Under the pieces are notes generated by a model. It did not search any database, was not told where the DNA came from, and saw only the letters and a list, made by a program, of their open reading frames with translations. 15,206 bases of DNA, taken from contig PWVN01000012.1 in assembly GCA_003561835.1 (NCBI GenBank), positions 1-15,206 on the forward strand. Direction: 5' to 3'. This document shows, in pieces, positions 1 to 7,143 of the stretch (position 1 is its first letter; every line of letters begins with the position of its first letter). A program made the position numbers and the translations under genes. This stretch comes from Syntrophomonadaceae bacterium. Lineage in GTDB: Bacteria; Bacillota; Dethiobacteria; PWVN01.

Positions 1-2
1 GC

Positions 3-1013
3 GCGCCGGTGCCGCAAGGCCGCATGGTTGCCGTCGGCGGCCCTTCAGTCAATCCGTCCAAACGCATCATACCGCGCAACATGGTGCGTACCGGTATCCC
101 GATGATCGATATCTTTAATTCGCTCGTCGAGTCGCAGAAACTGCCGATTTTCGCCCGCGCCGGCGAACCATACAACCCGTTGCTGGCCAGGATCGCTCTG
201 CAGGCTGAAGTCGATGTCATCATCCTGGGAGGCATGGGCCTCAAATACGACGACTACCTCTTCTTCAAGGAGACCCTGGAAAAGGGCGGGGTCCTCTCCC
301 GCACCGTCTTCTTCGTCCACACCGCCGCCGACCCCATCGTGGAGTCCCTGCTGGTGCCCGACATCGCTCTGGCCGTGGCCGAGGGCTTTGCCACCCGGGG
401 GAAGCGGGTGCTGGTGTTGCTGACGGATATGACCAACTTCTCCGACGCCATGAAGGAGATCGCCATCACCATGGAGCAGGTGCCCTCCAACCGGGGGTAC
501 CCGGGAGACCTCTACACCCAGCTGGCCTCCCGCTATGAGAAGGCGGTGGACTTCGACGAGTCGGGCTCCATTACCATCCTGGGCGTGACCACCATGCCCG
601 GGGATGACGTCACCCACCCCGTCCCCGACAACACCGGGTATATCACCGAGGGCCAGTTCTACCTGCGCAACGGCCGCATCGAACCCTTTGGCTCCCTGTC
701 CCGGCTGAAGCAGCTGGTAAACGGCGACACCCGCTCCGACCACCGGGCCCTGATGGACGGCATGATCAAGCTCTACGCCGCCTACAAGGAGTCCCTGGAG
801 AAGAAGTCCATGGGCTTCAAGATGTCCGACTGGGACGAAAAGCTCCTAACCTACGGCGAGCTCTTCGAAGGGGAAATGATGGACCTCACCGTCAATATCC
901 CCCTGGAAGCCGCCCTGGACAGGGGCTGGGAGATTCTGGCCCAAAGCTTTGAACCCGACGAGACGGGGTTGAAGTCAGAACTGGTAACGGAATACTGGCC
1001 CAACAAGGGATGA
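3..1013 (+). CDS. atpB: V/A-type ATP synthase subunit B (5' end cut off by window)
   Basis: This is the non-catalytic nucleotide-binding subunit of the V1 hexamer, which alternates with the catalytic A subunits on the cytoplasmic side of a rotary ATPase. The reading frame is open from the first bases of the window, so the gene starts upstream. About 336 residues are visible of a family length near 440-460, so roughly 110-125 N-terminal residues are missing. Visible family features are the MVRTGIPMID segment, SQKLPIF followed by GEPYNPL where catalytic subunits carry a P-loop, LLTDMTNF, MPGDDVTHPVPD, GSLSRLKQL and the C-terminal LAQSF region. The sequence resembles the chlamydial and spirochaetal B subunits as I remember them. 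Subunit D follows after four bases, so the genes are co-transcribed. Proline codon choice changes sharply at about base 200 (see findings). Confidence 0.96.
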   Translation, partial: APVPQGRMVAVGGPSVNPSKRIIPRNMVRTGIPMIDIFNSLVESQKLPIFARAGEPYNPLLARIALQAEVDVIILGGMGLKYDDYLFFKETLEKGGVLSRTVFFVHTAADPIVESLLVPDIALAVAEGFATRGKRVLVLLTDMTNFSDAMKEIAITMEQVPSNRGYPGDLYTQLASRYEKAVDFDESGSITILGVTTMPGDDVTHPVPDNTGYITEGQFYLRNGRIEPFGSLSRLKQLVNGDTRSDHRALMDGMIKLYAAYKESLEKKSMGFKMSDWDEKLLTYGELFEGEMMDLTVNIPLEAALDRGWEILAQSFEPDETGLKSELVTEYWPNKG

Positions 1014-1017
1014 TGAT

Positions 1018-1617
1018 ATGGCCAAGATCAAGCTCACCAAGAACGAACTGAAAAAACAGAAGGACCAGCTGAAGCGTTTCGAGCGCTACCTGCCCACCCT
1101 GCTTTTGAAGAAGCAGCTCCTGCAGATGGAAATCCGCCAGGTGGAAGTACAGATCCGCCGGAAGCGGGAGGAGCGGAAGCAGGCCGTGGAAGACCTCTTC
1201 TGCTGGGTGGATGTTTTTGGCGAAGGCATCCCCATCGCCCACCTGGTGCAGGTGGAAGAAGTCCGGCTGGACACCCAGAACATCGCCGGGGTGGATATCC
1301 CCGTCTTTTCCGATATCCTCTTTGCCAACCCGGCCTACGACCTCATGGAGAACCCCCTGTGGGTGGATGCCGCCGTCAAAAAACTCAAGGAACTGGTGGT
1401 CCTGGATGTGGAGCTTTCCGTCCTGGAAAAGCAGGCGGACCTCCTGGGCAGGGAACTGCGGACCACCTCCCAGAGGGTCAACCTCTTTGAAAAAGTCAAA
1501 ATCCCCGAGACCAGGGAGAACATCCGGGTCATAAACATTTTTCTTGGCGATCAGCAAACAGCTGCGGTGGTTCGGGGCAAGATGTCCAAAAGCAAACTGG
1601 TCAGGGGGACTGGGTAA
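1018..1617 (+). CDS. atpD: V/A-type ATP synthase subunit D
   Basis: Subunit D is the central rotor shaft that couples ATP turnover in the A3B3 head to rotation of the membrane ring. The 199 residues fit the family length of about 200-215. The N-terminal helix opens with KLTKNELKKQKDQLKR and continues as a lysine- and leucine-rich coiled coil. A variable middle part follows, and the C-terminal helix contains QRVNLFEKVKIPE, a typical D-subunit motif. The ATG lies four bases after the stop of subunit B, and its ribosome binding site (AAGGGATGATG) overlaps the end of that gene. This arrangement suggests translational coupling. Subunit I begins three bases after its stop. Confidence 0.95.
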   Translation: MAKIKLTKNELKKQKDQLKRFERYLPTLLLKKQLLQMEIRQVEVQIRRKREERKQAVEDLFCWVDVFGEGIPIAHLVQVEEVRLDTQNIAGVDIPVFSDILFANPAYDLMENPLWVDAAVKKLKELVVLDVELSVLEKQADLLGRELRTTSQRVNLFEKVKIPETRENIRVINIFLGDQQTAAVVRGKMSKSKLVRGTG

Positions 1618-1620
1618 ACC

Positions 1621-3555
1621 ATGATCGTACAGATGAAGAAGGCATCCATGGTTGTCCAAACCAAAGACAAGGAAGCCACCCTTACGGGTCTGCGGGACCT
1701 GGGACTGGTCCACCTGGAGGACTTCCAGTGCAGGTCGCCCCAGATGGAGGATATCTCCGAAAGGCAGAACCGGGTTGCCGCCGCCTACCACTTCCTGGCC
1801 GAGTTCAAGCCGAAGGAAGAGGGCAGCCCTTCCCTGTCGGATCCGGAGGAAGCCTCCTCGGTGGTGATGGAACTTAAGGAAAGGCTCCAGTCCCTGAAGG
1901 AAAAAGCCCTCTCCCTGGAAAAGGAGACGGCAAAACTGGAGCCCTGGGGCGACTTCTGCCCCGGGGACCTGTCTGCCCTGGCGGAGAAGGGCCTTTATGT
2001 GAAGCTCTATACCGCCCTTCCCGAGGAGCTCCCGAACCTGGCCGCCCTGGAGGATGTGGTTCTGTTGCGCCAGAACAAAAAGGGTGCCGCCTTCGCCCAC
2101 ATCAGCCGGGAACCGATAACCCTGGAGGGCTTCGAGGAATTTGAAATCCCCTGCCGCAGCCTGGGGGCCATGCAGTCCGAGGGGGAAGCCCTGGCCCGGG
2201 AGATCGACGCCATAAAGGAACAAGCCCGCGCCCTCTACCCCCTGCGGGTTCTTCTCAAGAAGTACCTGGATTACCTGGATGGGGAGTTGGAATACCAGAT
2301 GGCCAGGGCCAACGCCCTGGAAGAGGGGGAGCTGACGGCCATCGTGGGCTACATTCCCGCCGACCAGATTAACAAAGTGCAGGCCTGGGCGGGCCGGCAT
2401 TCCGTCGGCGTGGCCATCACCGATCCGGCGGAGGGTGACCCCATCCCCACCCTGGTCCGGAACCCCCGGTGGCTGGAGCTCATCCGCCCCGTCTTCAACT
2501 TTCTGGGCACCGTCCCGGGTTACCGGGAACTGGATATCAGCCCCTTTTTCCTGACTTTTTTCCTGATCTTCTTTGCCATGATCATCAACGACGCCGCCTA
2601 CGGGGCCATCTTCTTCCTGGCGGGGCTGGCGGTGGTCCTCACAAACCGGGCCAGGGGGAAGAAGCCGCCCCTGGCCGCCTGGCTGTTCACCTGCCTGGGG
2701 CTGGCCACGGTCATCTGGGGGACCATCACCGGGTCCTGGTTCGGCAGCCCGGAGCTCATCCAGGGGACCTTCCTGGAGGGACTCGTCGTCACCCCCCTGG
2801 TGGAGGGCATGCCCGTGTACACCCCCGCCGGGGACTACTACAAGACCCTTTCGGGGCAGGATGTCATCAAGCTCCTGTGCTTCATCATCGCCCTGATCCA
2901 CCTGAGCATCGCCCAGGTCTGGAACTTCCTCCAGGAGCTGGCCAACCGCTCCCTGAGGGCCGTGGCCCAGTTTGCCTGGATCGGCATCAACTTCGGCCTC
3001 TTCTACCTGGTTTTGAGCATGGTCATGTACTTCGACCTGGACCAGGCCCTGGGCACGGGGCAGCTGATGCAGCGCCTGAGCCTTGCCCTGATCCTGGGGG
3101 GGCTGGGGCTGGTGGTTGTCTTCGGCTCCCAGAAGGGGAACTTCGTCAAGGGCTTTCTGGCCGGCCTGGCGGGGCTATTACCCACCGCCCTGGGCACCGT
3201 CAGCGCCTTTGGCGACATCATCTCCTACATCCGGCTTTTTGCCGTGGGGCTGGCCGGCGCCGAGATCGCCAGGAGTTTCAATACCATGGCCGAAGGCCTT
3301 TTGAGCGGCAACACCTTCATCTTCGGCGTGCTGATCCTGATCCTGGGGCATGCCTTGAACTTCGTCCTGTGCAGCCTGGGGGTTCTGGTCCACGGCATCC
3401 GTTTGAACATGCTGGAGTTCTCCGGCCGCCTGGGCATGGAGTGGTCCGGCCACAAGTACAATCCCTTCAGGAAGCGAGAGGCGGTGGCCCTGACGGTTAC
3501 TCCCGGGGCAACGAAGCCGGTTCCCGCTACTGATGGCATACAGCAGAGGGCATAG
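1621..3555 (+). CDS. atpI: V/A-type ATP synthase subunit I (membrane stator subunit)
   Basis: Subunit I is the counterpart of eukaryotic subunit a: it anchors the peripheral stalk and forms the ion path against the rotor ring. At 644 residues it has normal family length. Residues 1 to about 300 are soluble and partly coiled-coil (roughly 80-105 and 185-235). From about 305 onward there are seven or eight hydrophobic segments. The ion-path arginine is present as Arg538 in ISYIRLFAVGLAG, and a second conserved arginine, Arg594, sits in HGIRLNMLEFSG. About 25 residues rich in Thr, Pro and Ala follow the last family motif and may be a species-specific tail. The gene starts three bases after subunit D. 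A 42-base gap with AAGGAG separates it from subunit K, which may allow stronger translation of K. Confidence 0.96.
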   Translation: MIVQMKKASMVVQTKDKEATLTGLRDLGLVHLEDFQCRSPQMEDISERQNRVAAAYHFLAEFKPKEEGSPSLSDPEEASSVVMELKERLQSLKEKALSLEKETAKLEPWGDFCPGDLSALAEKGLYVKLYTALPEELPNLAALEDVVLLRQNKKGAAFAHISREPITLEGFEEFEIPCRSLGAMQSEGEALAREIDAIKEQARALYPLRVLLKKYLDYLDGELEYQMARANALEEGELTAIVGYIPADQINKVQAWAGRHSVGVAITDPAEGDPIPTLVRNPRWLELIRPVFNFLGTVPGYRELDISPFFLTFFLIFFAMIINDAAYGAIFFLAGLAVVLTNRARGKKPPLAAWLFTCLGLATVIWGTITGSWFGSPELIQGTFLEGLVVTPLVEGMPVYTPAGDYYKTLSGQDVIKLLCFIIALIHLSIAQVWNFLQELANRSLRAVAQFAWIGINFGLFYLVLSMVMYFDLDQALGTGQLMQRLSLALILGGLGLVVVFGSQKGNFVKGFLAGLAGLLPTALGTVSAFGDIISYIRLFAVGLAGAEIARSFNTMAEGLLSGNTFIFGVLILILGHALNFVLCSLGVLVHGIRLNMLEFSGRLGMEWSGHKYNPFRKREAVALTVTPGATKPVPATDGIQQRA

Positions 3556-3597
3556 TACCCCTCGAAAGCAAAATAATATGGATAAGGAGCAAAGACA

Positions 3598-4050
3598 ATG
3601 ACACTTGGACTTGATTGGGGACTTCTCGGTATAGGTGCTTCCTTTGCCCTGGCGGCCTTCGGTTCCGCCCTGGGTACCGGCGTGGCGGCCCAGTCCGCCG
3701 TGGGGGCCTGGAAGCGGGCCTACATGCAAAACAAGCCTGCCTCCTTTCTGCTGGTGGCCTTCACGGGCTTCCCCCTGTCCCAGACCTTCTACGGCCTGAT
3801 CCTCATGAACACCATCGTGGCCAATCTGGCGGGCCTGGAGGGCGGGGCTATCCTGGGCATCGGGGTCTTCGGCGGCCTGGCCATCGGCGCTTCCGCCTTC
3901 CTGCAGGGTGCCGCCGCTGCTGCCGCCTGCGATGCCTTCGGCGAGACGGGCAAGGGCTTCGCCAACTACGTCCTGGTCCTGGGGATCATCGAATCCGTGG
4001 CCCTGCTGGCCATGGTCTTCCTCATGAACACCATCACCGCCATCGTCTAG
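3598..4050 (+). CDS. atpK: V/A-type ATP synthase subunit K (proteolipid ring, sodium-type signature)
   Basis: This subunit forms the rotor ring of the Vo membrane part. At 150 residues it is a duplicated double hairpin with four hydrophobic helices, as in Enterococcus hirae NtpK. Hairpin 1 carries PLSQTFYG with Ser61 and Gln62 but no acidic residue. Hairpin 2 carries Gln103 in FLQGAAAAAA and the ion-binding Glu132 in GIIESVALL. In E. hirae, Thr64, Gln65, Gln110 and Glu139 bind sodium, so the set is kept here with Thr changed to Ser. One carboxylate per four helices is typical of pumps rather than synthases. A ribosome binding site AAGGAG lies eight to nine bases upstream of the ATG. It is the last gene of the operon and is followed by inverted repeats. 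Confidence 0.95.
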   Translation: MTLGLDWGLLGIGASFALAAFGSALGTGVAAQSAVGAWKRAYMQNKPASFLLVAFTGFPLSQTFYGLILMNTIVANLAGLEGGAILGIGVFGGLAIGASAFLQGAAAAAACDAFGETGKGFANYVLVLGIIESVALLAMVFLMNTITAIV

Positions 4051-4115
4051 AGTAAGTTTACTTTCGGGGTCAGGCCCAAAAGTAAACTTACTCCCAAAAG
4101 CCTCCCCTGCCGGGC
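4050..4115. repeat. REP-like inverted-repeat element, copy A
   Basis: A perfect 15-base inverted repeat, gagtaagtttacttt at 4050-4064 and its complement at 4078-4092, encloses CGGGGTCAGGCCC. The block CGGGGTCAGGC (4065-4075) is followed by TCCCCTGCCGGGC at 4103-4115. The same two blocks occur at 14251-14289 around different inner sequence. GGGGTCAGG-type blocks are, as I recall, common in REP-like repeats mobilised by TnpA_REP transposases, but no such gene is in this window. The first base of the repeat is the last base of the atpK stop codon, so the hairpin could also act as the 3' end of that transcript. Confidence 0.6.
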
Positions 4116-4158
4116 CTTTTCTCAAAGGGCAGGGCGGCCTGGAGTTAGACGAGCAAAT

Positions 4159-4200
4159 AGCCCCTGCAGGGGACCCTCCCGATCCCTGCAGGGGCTTATT
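4159..4200. terminator. Probable bidirectional terminator between atpK and the hydrolase gene
   Basis: The 13-base arms AGCCCCTGCAGGG (4159-4171) and CCCTGCAGGGGCT (4184-4196) pair perfectly around a 12-base loop. The tail is TTATT on the plus strand and ATTT on the minus strand, which is weak in T for an intrinsic terminator. It lies between two converging genes, 109 bases after atpK and 25 bases after the stop of the minus-strand hydrolase, so it may serve both. A weaker hairpin, CCCTGCC with GGCAGGG, lies at about 4105-4133. Confidence 0.65.
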
Positions 4201-4221
4201 CATGCAAGATACCCTGGCCCT

Positions 4222-5010
4222 TTACGGGTGTATAAACTCCTCGACAGCGCCGAAGTATCGGGGGAGGTCAACCATCATCACATTGTTGTGTTCTCCCCCG
4301 GGGATGGGTACCAGTATTTTCTCCCGGGAACCCAGAAGCCCGAAGAGCTCCTCCCCCTGGCGAAAGGGGACCAGGCGGTCCGCCTCCCCGTGGATGACCA
4401 GGGCGGGCACGGCTACCCGGGCGGCCTTCTCCCGGCACTCCCGCTCCACCGCGTCCAGGTCCACCCCGCCCCGGGGGAGGCCCAGGTGCTGCACCAGTCG
4501 GGTCACGCTGACAAAGCCGCTCTCGAAGATGACCCCCTGCAAAGCCGGGGCTGCAGGAGTGTCCGGGTTTTGCGCCGCCAGCTCCAGGGCGGAGACGCTC
4601 CCCAGAGAGCGTCCCATAACCCAGATTTCCCCCGTCCCGTATTCCCGCTGCAGTTCCTCCCCCACCCCCTGCAGGAGGAGATGGGCGTCAGCCGCCAGGG
4701 CGGAAAAAGAGGGGGGGCCGCTGCTGCGGCCGTAGCCCCGGTACTCTGCCACTGCCAGGTTCGCCTTTATCCCATGGTAGGCGGGGGCAATGCCGTCGTA
4801 ATCGCTGGCCACCTCCCCGTTGCCGTGGAAGTAGAGGATCCAGGGGTTGCCGGGATCCCCCCAAAACAAGCGGCAAGCCACGGAGACCCCGTCATCCACA
4901 GGCACCAGCAGGTCCCGGGCCCCCTCTGGGGGCCTGGTGAAGCTTTTCCGCGGGTGAAAAAGGAAGCGCACCAGGGGGGATCGGTCCAGGTCCTGATAGA
5001 TCACGGCCAT
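4222..5010 (-). CDS. Alpha/beta hydrolase, BEM46/ABHD13-like
   Basis: This is a predicted serine hydrolase of about 262 residues; the substrate is unknown. The oxyanion-loop motif HGNGE lies near residue 63. The nucleophile elbow is GRSLGS with Ser135, and the likely triad is completed by Asp211 in HGEADRLVP and His241 in GGEHNN. There is no signal peptide, so it is probably cytoplasmic. HGNG with GRSLGS is typical of the BEM46/ABHD13 group of small esterase- or peptidase-like proteins. The ribosome binding site AAAGGAG lies three bases before the ATG at 5010. A GTG at 5004 would have better spacing, and TTG at 5013 is too close, so the start is uncertain by a few codons. The transposase remnant ends 43 bases upstream on the same strand. 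Confidence 0.85.
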   Translation of the reverse strand: MAVIYQDLDRSPLVRFLFHPRKSFTRPPEGARDLLVPVDDGVSVACRLFWGDPGNPWILYFHGNGEVASDYDGIAPAYHGIKANLAVAEYRGYGRSSGPPSFSALAADAHLLLQGVGEELQREYGTGEIWVMGRSLGSVSALELAAQNPDTPAAPALQGVIFESGFVSVTRLVQHLGLPRGGVDLDAVERECREKAARVAVPALVIHGEADRLVPFRQGEELFGLLGSREKILVPIPGGEHNNVMMVDLPRYFGAVEEFIHP

Positions 5011-5052
5011 CAACTCCTTTGGTGGGTATCGGCTTTTCCTTTTGCTGCCTCC

Positions 5053-5670
5053 TCAGGAGTTGCCCTCTTCCCCCGTCCCGTCGCCCTCCTGCGGGCCATC
5101 CATATTCCTTCCCCGGCCCCGCAAACCCTGGACGGCCTTGCTGCCGGCGGCCTGCAGGGTTTTCACCGTCTGCCGCAGGGATGTAAAGCCCCCGGCCCAG
5201 CGGTTCTCCTCGCCGGTTGCCCCTTCGCCGGCATCCCGGCGGTGCCTGGGCCGGCGCAGGATCTTTCTCTCCCGGGCCTGACCCAGCACCGTATCGTAGG
5301 CCCCCCTGACGAGTTCCTCACCGTAACGCTGGGTGGTCTCCTTGAGGGTGGAAACTGCCGGTACCGGGTCGCTGAGCTTCAGCCTGCAAAAGGTCCGCCA
5401 CTTGATGCGGTCGCTGACATCATGGACCAGGGGCCTGTAGCCCAATTCATGGCGGTATTTCAAATACATCATCCTCAGGTAGGTTTCCAGGGGGATGGTG
5501 GGCCTCCCCCGTTCCGTCTGCCGGTCCTGCAGGAAAGGGGCCAGAAGATCTTCTCCGTCCAGCAGTTCGTCGACCCCCCTTAATTCTTCGTCCAGTTCAA
5601 AGAGCTCCCGGGGCAGCGAGGCTTCAATAAAGTCCGTCTGCTTCTTTTTGGGATTGTAGAGCCTGAACAT
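5053..5670 (-). pseudogene. Truncated DUF772-type transposase (insertion sequence remnant)
   Basis: The frame gives 205 residues starting at MFRLYNPKKKQ, preceded by an AAAGGGGGTGGG ribosome binding site. Residues of about 15-130 match the N-terminal domain of IS5/IS1182/ISNCY-like DDE transposases, with GRPTIPLETYLRMMYLKYRH and the SDRIKWRTFCRL motif. In intact relatives the first catalytic aspartate follows soon after as D-T-T-V-V-E-A-N. Here that stretch is replaced by Gly/Glu/Arg-rich sequence from about residue 143, and the reading stops near 205, whereas intact members exceed about 400 residues. The DDE catalytic domain is therefore missing. A short similarity to the usual next segment (SLRQTVKTLQAAG) suggests internal deletion or scrambling rather than a clean 3' cut. 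No terminal inverted repeats were found. Confidence 0.75.
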
Positions 5671-5692
5671 CGGACCCACCCCCTTTACGAGT

Positions 5693-5701
5693 ATTTTATC
5701 A
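5693..5701 (-). promoter_or_regulatory. Extended -10 promoter candidate for the transposase remnant
   Basis: On the minus strand the sequence reads TGATAAAAT, that is a TGN extension directly followed by TAAAAT (5693-5698). It lies 23 bases before the ATG at 5670. No good -35 box is seen 17 bases upstream, which is acceptable for an extended -10 promoter. This is probably the original promoter of the insertion sequence. Confidence 0.4.
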
Positions 5702-5812
5702 CAAAAGGCATAAAAGCAGAAAAGAAAACTCCATGATATTCCCCCCTTTTCGGGGCAACCTATACCGGCAGGGTTTACTGTGAAATGAGAAGAGAAAGGG
5801 GTTTTGCAGAAA

Positions 5813-6121
5813 ATGCCAACCATGGCAGAAAACCTGCTCTACTTCGGCCTCGGGGCCATAAATTTGACCCGGGAGCGGGCCCAGGGCCTGATGAAAGACC
5901 TGGTGGCCCGGGGCGAGGTGGAAAAGCAGGAGGCTTCGGCCCTGGTGGCCCGGTTCCTGGAAAAAGGCAGGGTCCAGCGGGAAGAGTTCAAGCAGATGCT
6001 CCGGGACGAACTGCAGCACTCGATGCCTGCCTCCGAAGAAGTTCAAGAGCGTCTTGCCGCCCTGGAGGGGCGCCTGAGCAGCCTGGAGGAAAAGCTGGAG
6101 CAGGGTCACAACCAGGGATAA
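5813..6121 (+). CDS. Small phasin-like coiled-coil protein
   Basis: The product is about 102 residues and almost entirely helical. It resembles the short phasin-family proteins (annotated as PHA-granule or PHA-synthesis-regulator proteins) found in Clostridia, whose role in non-PHA makers is unclear. Residues 8-35 (LLYFGLGAINLTRERAQGLM) carry the family-type N-terminal helix. Residues 35-70 are charged, and the last 30 residues form a leucine-zipper heptad pattern (EEVQERLAALEGRLSSLEEK), suggesting oligomerisation. No signal peptide or membrane segment is present. The start is a choice between TTG 5804, ATG 5813 and ATG 5822. The AAAGGGG at 5794-5800 fits ATG 5813 best, although 12 bases is a long spacing. 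The gene ends at a perfect palindrome. Confidence 0.75.
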   Translation: MPTMAENLLYFGLGAINLTRERAQGLMKDLVARGEVEKQEASALVARFLEKGRVQREEFKQMLRDELQHSMPASEEVQERLAALEGRLSSLEEKLEQGHNQG

Positions 6122-6145
6122 GGGCCCTGCATGCAGGGCCCTTAT
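6118..6145. terminator. Perfect 28-base palindrome, bidirectional terminator between convergent genes
   Basis: The arms ATAAGGGCCCTGCA and TGCAGGGCCCTTAT are exact complements with no spacer, and the palindrome overlaps the stop codon of the phasin-like gene. It lies between that gene and the convergent LysM/SleB gene, 37 bases from the end of the latter. The T-tail is short (CTTATCTT), as at 4159-4200. Confidence 0.65.
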
Positions 6146-6181
6146 CTTCAGGTTCCTCTATTCCCTTGAGCTTGTCCAGAT

Positions 6182-6997
6182 TTACCGGAAGAAGACATGG
6201 TTGCCGATGACGGTGGTGACGGGCTGGTTTCTCACCCACTGGTTGCTGGTCTTGCGGGGGTTGTAAAACCCCGTGGCCCCCAGGGAGGGATCGGAACCGC
6301 CGATGGCTTCCCGGACAGCCCGCCGGGCGGAGTCACCGGCCGGCAAATTGATACGGCCGTCCCGCACGGGGCTGTACTGGTAGTGCCCGCTGACCACCTG
6401 GTAGATGACCCCCGAGAGGGTGTTGGGGTACAGGGGGCTCCCCATGCGGTTGAGGACCGAGGCGGCCACGGCCACCTGTCCGATGAAGGGTTCTCCGGAG
6501 GCTTCCGAATGGACCAGGCGGGCAAAGAGGTCCAGTTCGCCGGTGCTGAAGGAAGCGCTGCTCCGGGCCGTTACTGTGCTGCCCTCGGGGATCCGGATTA
6601 CCTGTCCCACTTCGATATAGTCGGGTCGGGGGATGATGTTGATGACCAGCAGGGCCGTCAACGTGGTGCCGTGGTTTTGGGCAATCCGCCACAGGGTATC
6701 CCCGCGCCGGACGGTGTAGAAGGTATTACCCCTTTCGGGGATGTTCAGGCGCTGTCCCGCAAAGATGAGGTTCACATTCTTCAGCTTGTTGGCCGCCGCC
6801 AGGTCGGCCACCGTGGTCCGGTAGGTCTGGGCGATCCTCCAGAGAGTCTCCCCCGGTTGGATGGTATGTACGGTAGCTGCGGCTGCTGAGGCGGAGAGGT
6901 TGAATATCAGGATCAGGGCAACGGTGGCAATGATTTTCTTTTTGATGTTCTTCATCCTCCCTTGCATGAGAAATCTAATTATGTTAACTAAAGCCAT
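6182..6997 (-). CDS. Secreted LysM-domain cell wall hydrolase, SleB/CwlJ type
   Basis: The product is exported and cuts peptidoglycan; SleB/CwlJ domains are known from cortex hydrolysis in germination and from related wall hydrolases. In the 271-residue version, a hydrophobic signal peptide lies at about 15-42 (KKKIIATVALILIF, then ASAAAA). Two LysM repeats follow at about 43-87 and 93-137, each with GETLWRIAQ or GDTLWRIAQ and ending in LNIP or IRIP. The Hydrolase_2 domain covers about 155-271, with RLVHSEASGE (Glu165, the expected catalytic acid, and Glu169) and GATGFYNP. The start is unclear. ATG 6997 has GGAAGGGG four bases upstream, but it overlaps a TATAAT box. ATG 6955 gives a cleaner signal peptide, but its AAGGGAGG abuts the ATG with no spacing. 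Confidence 0.88.
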   Translation of the reverse strand: MALVNIIRFLMQGRMKNIKKKIIATVALILIFNLSASAAAATVHTIQPGETLWRIAQTYRTTVADLAAANKLKNVNLIFAGQRLNIPERGNTFYTVRRGDTLWRIAQNHGTTLTALLVINIIPRPDYIEVGQVIRIPEGSTVTARSSASFSTGELDLFARLVHSEASGEPFIGQVAVAASVLNRMGSPLYPNTLSGVIYQVVSGHYQYSPVRDGRINLPAGDSARRAVREAIGGSDPSLGATGFYNPRKTSNQWVRNQPVTTVIGNHVFFR

Positions 6998-7025
6998 TAT
7001 ACCCCTTCCACGAAAAAGAGGGCAA
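6996..7025 (-). promoter_or_regulatory. Sigma-A-type promoter candidate for the LysM/SleB gene
   Basis: On the minus strand TTGCCC (7020-7025) is followed after 18 bases by a perfect TATAAT (6996-7001). If this promoter is used, transcription starts near 6989. The ATG at 6997 would then lie outside the message, which favours the start at 6955. The -35 box lies inside the upstream terminator stem. Confidence 0.45.
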
Positions 7026-7053
7026 TCCCTGAAATACAGGGAGGTTTGCCCTC
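7013..7053 (-). terminator. Rho-independent terminator of the ferredoxin-domain gene
   Basis: On the minus strand GAGGGCAA and TTGCCCTC (outer arms, 7046-7053 and 7018-7025) and the inner arms TCCCTG and CAGGGA pair around a five-base loop with one small bulge. A run of five T follows (7013-7017). It lies about 90 bases after the stop of the ferredoxin-domain gene, the only upstream gene on this strand. The AT-rich stretch between them (7054-7143) holds no gene that I can see. Confidence 0.8.
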
Positions 7054-7143
7054 AGAAAGCATTTTATTAAGAAATGTTAATATAATTTAAATTATCTTTA
7101 ATAATCCTTACGAATGGGAAATTGCACCACACTGCTGCGGTTT

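Noticed and set aside
892..2901. A 669-residue open frame on the minus strand over atpD and atpI
   Set aside because: It lies antisense to two clear ATPase genes, has a Gly/Gln/His-rich composition typical of GC-rich shadow frames, and shows no domain.
2469..3533. A 354-residue plus-strand frame inside atpI
   Set aside because: It is the +1 shadow of the membrane part of subunit I, very rich in Pro, Gly, Arg and His.
4228..5583. A 451-residue open frame on the plus strand
   Set aside because: It is antisense to the alpha/beta hydrolase with a full catalytic triad and to the transposase domain, and it has no domain of its own.
7082..7095. Palindrome ATAATTTAAATTAT as an operator
   Set aside because: It lies in a very AT-rich stretch after the ferredoxin gene, where such palindromes are common, and it is not near a promoter that I can define.
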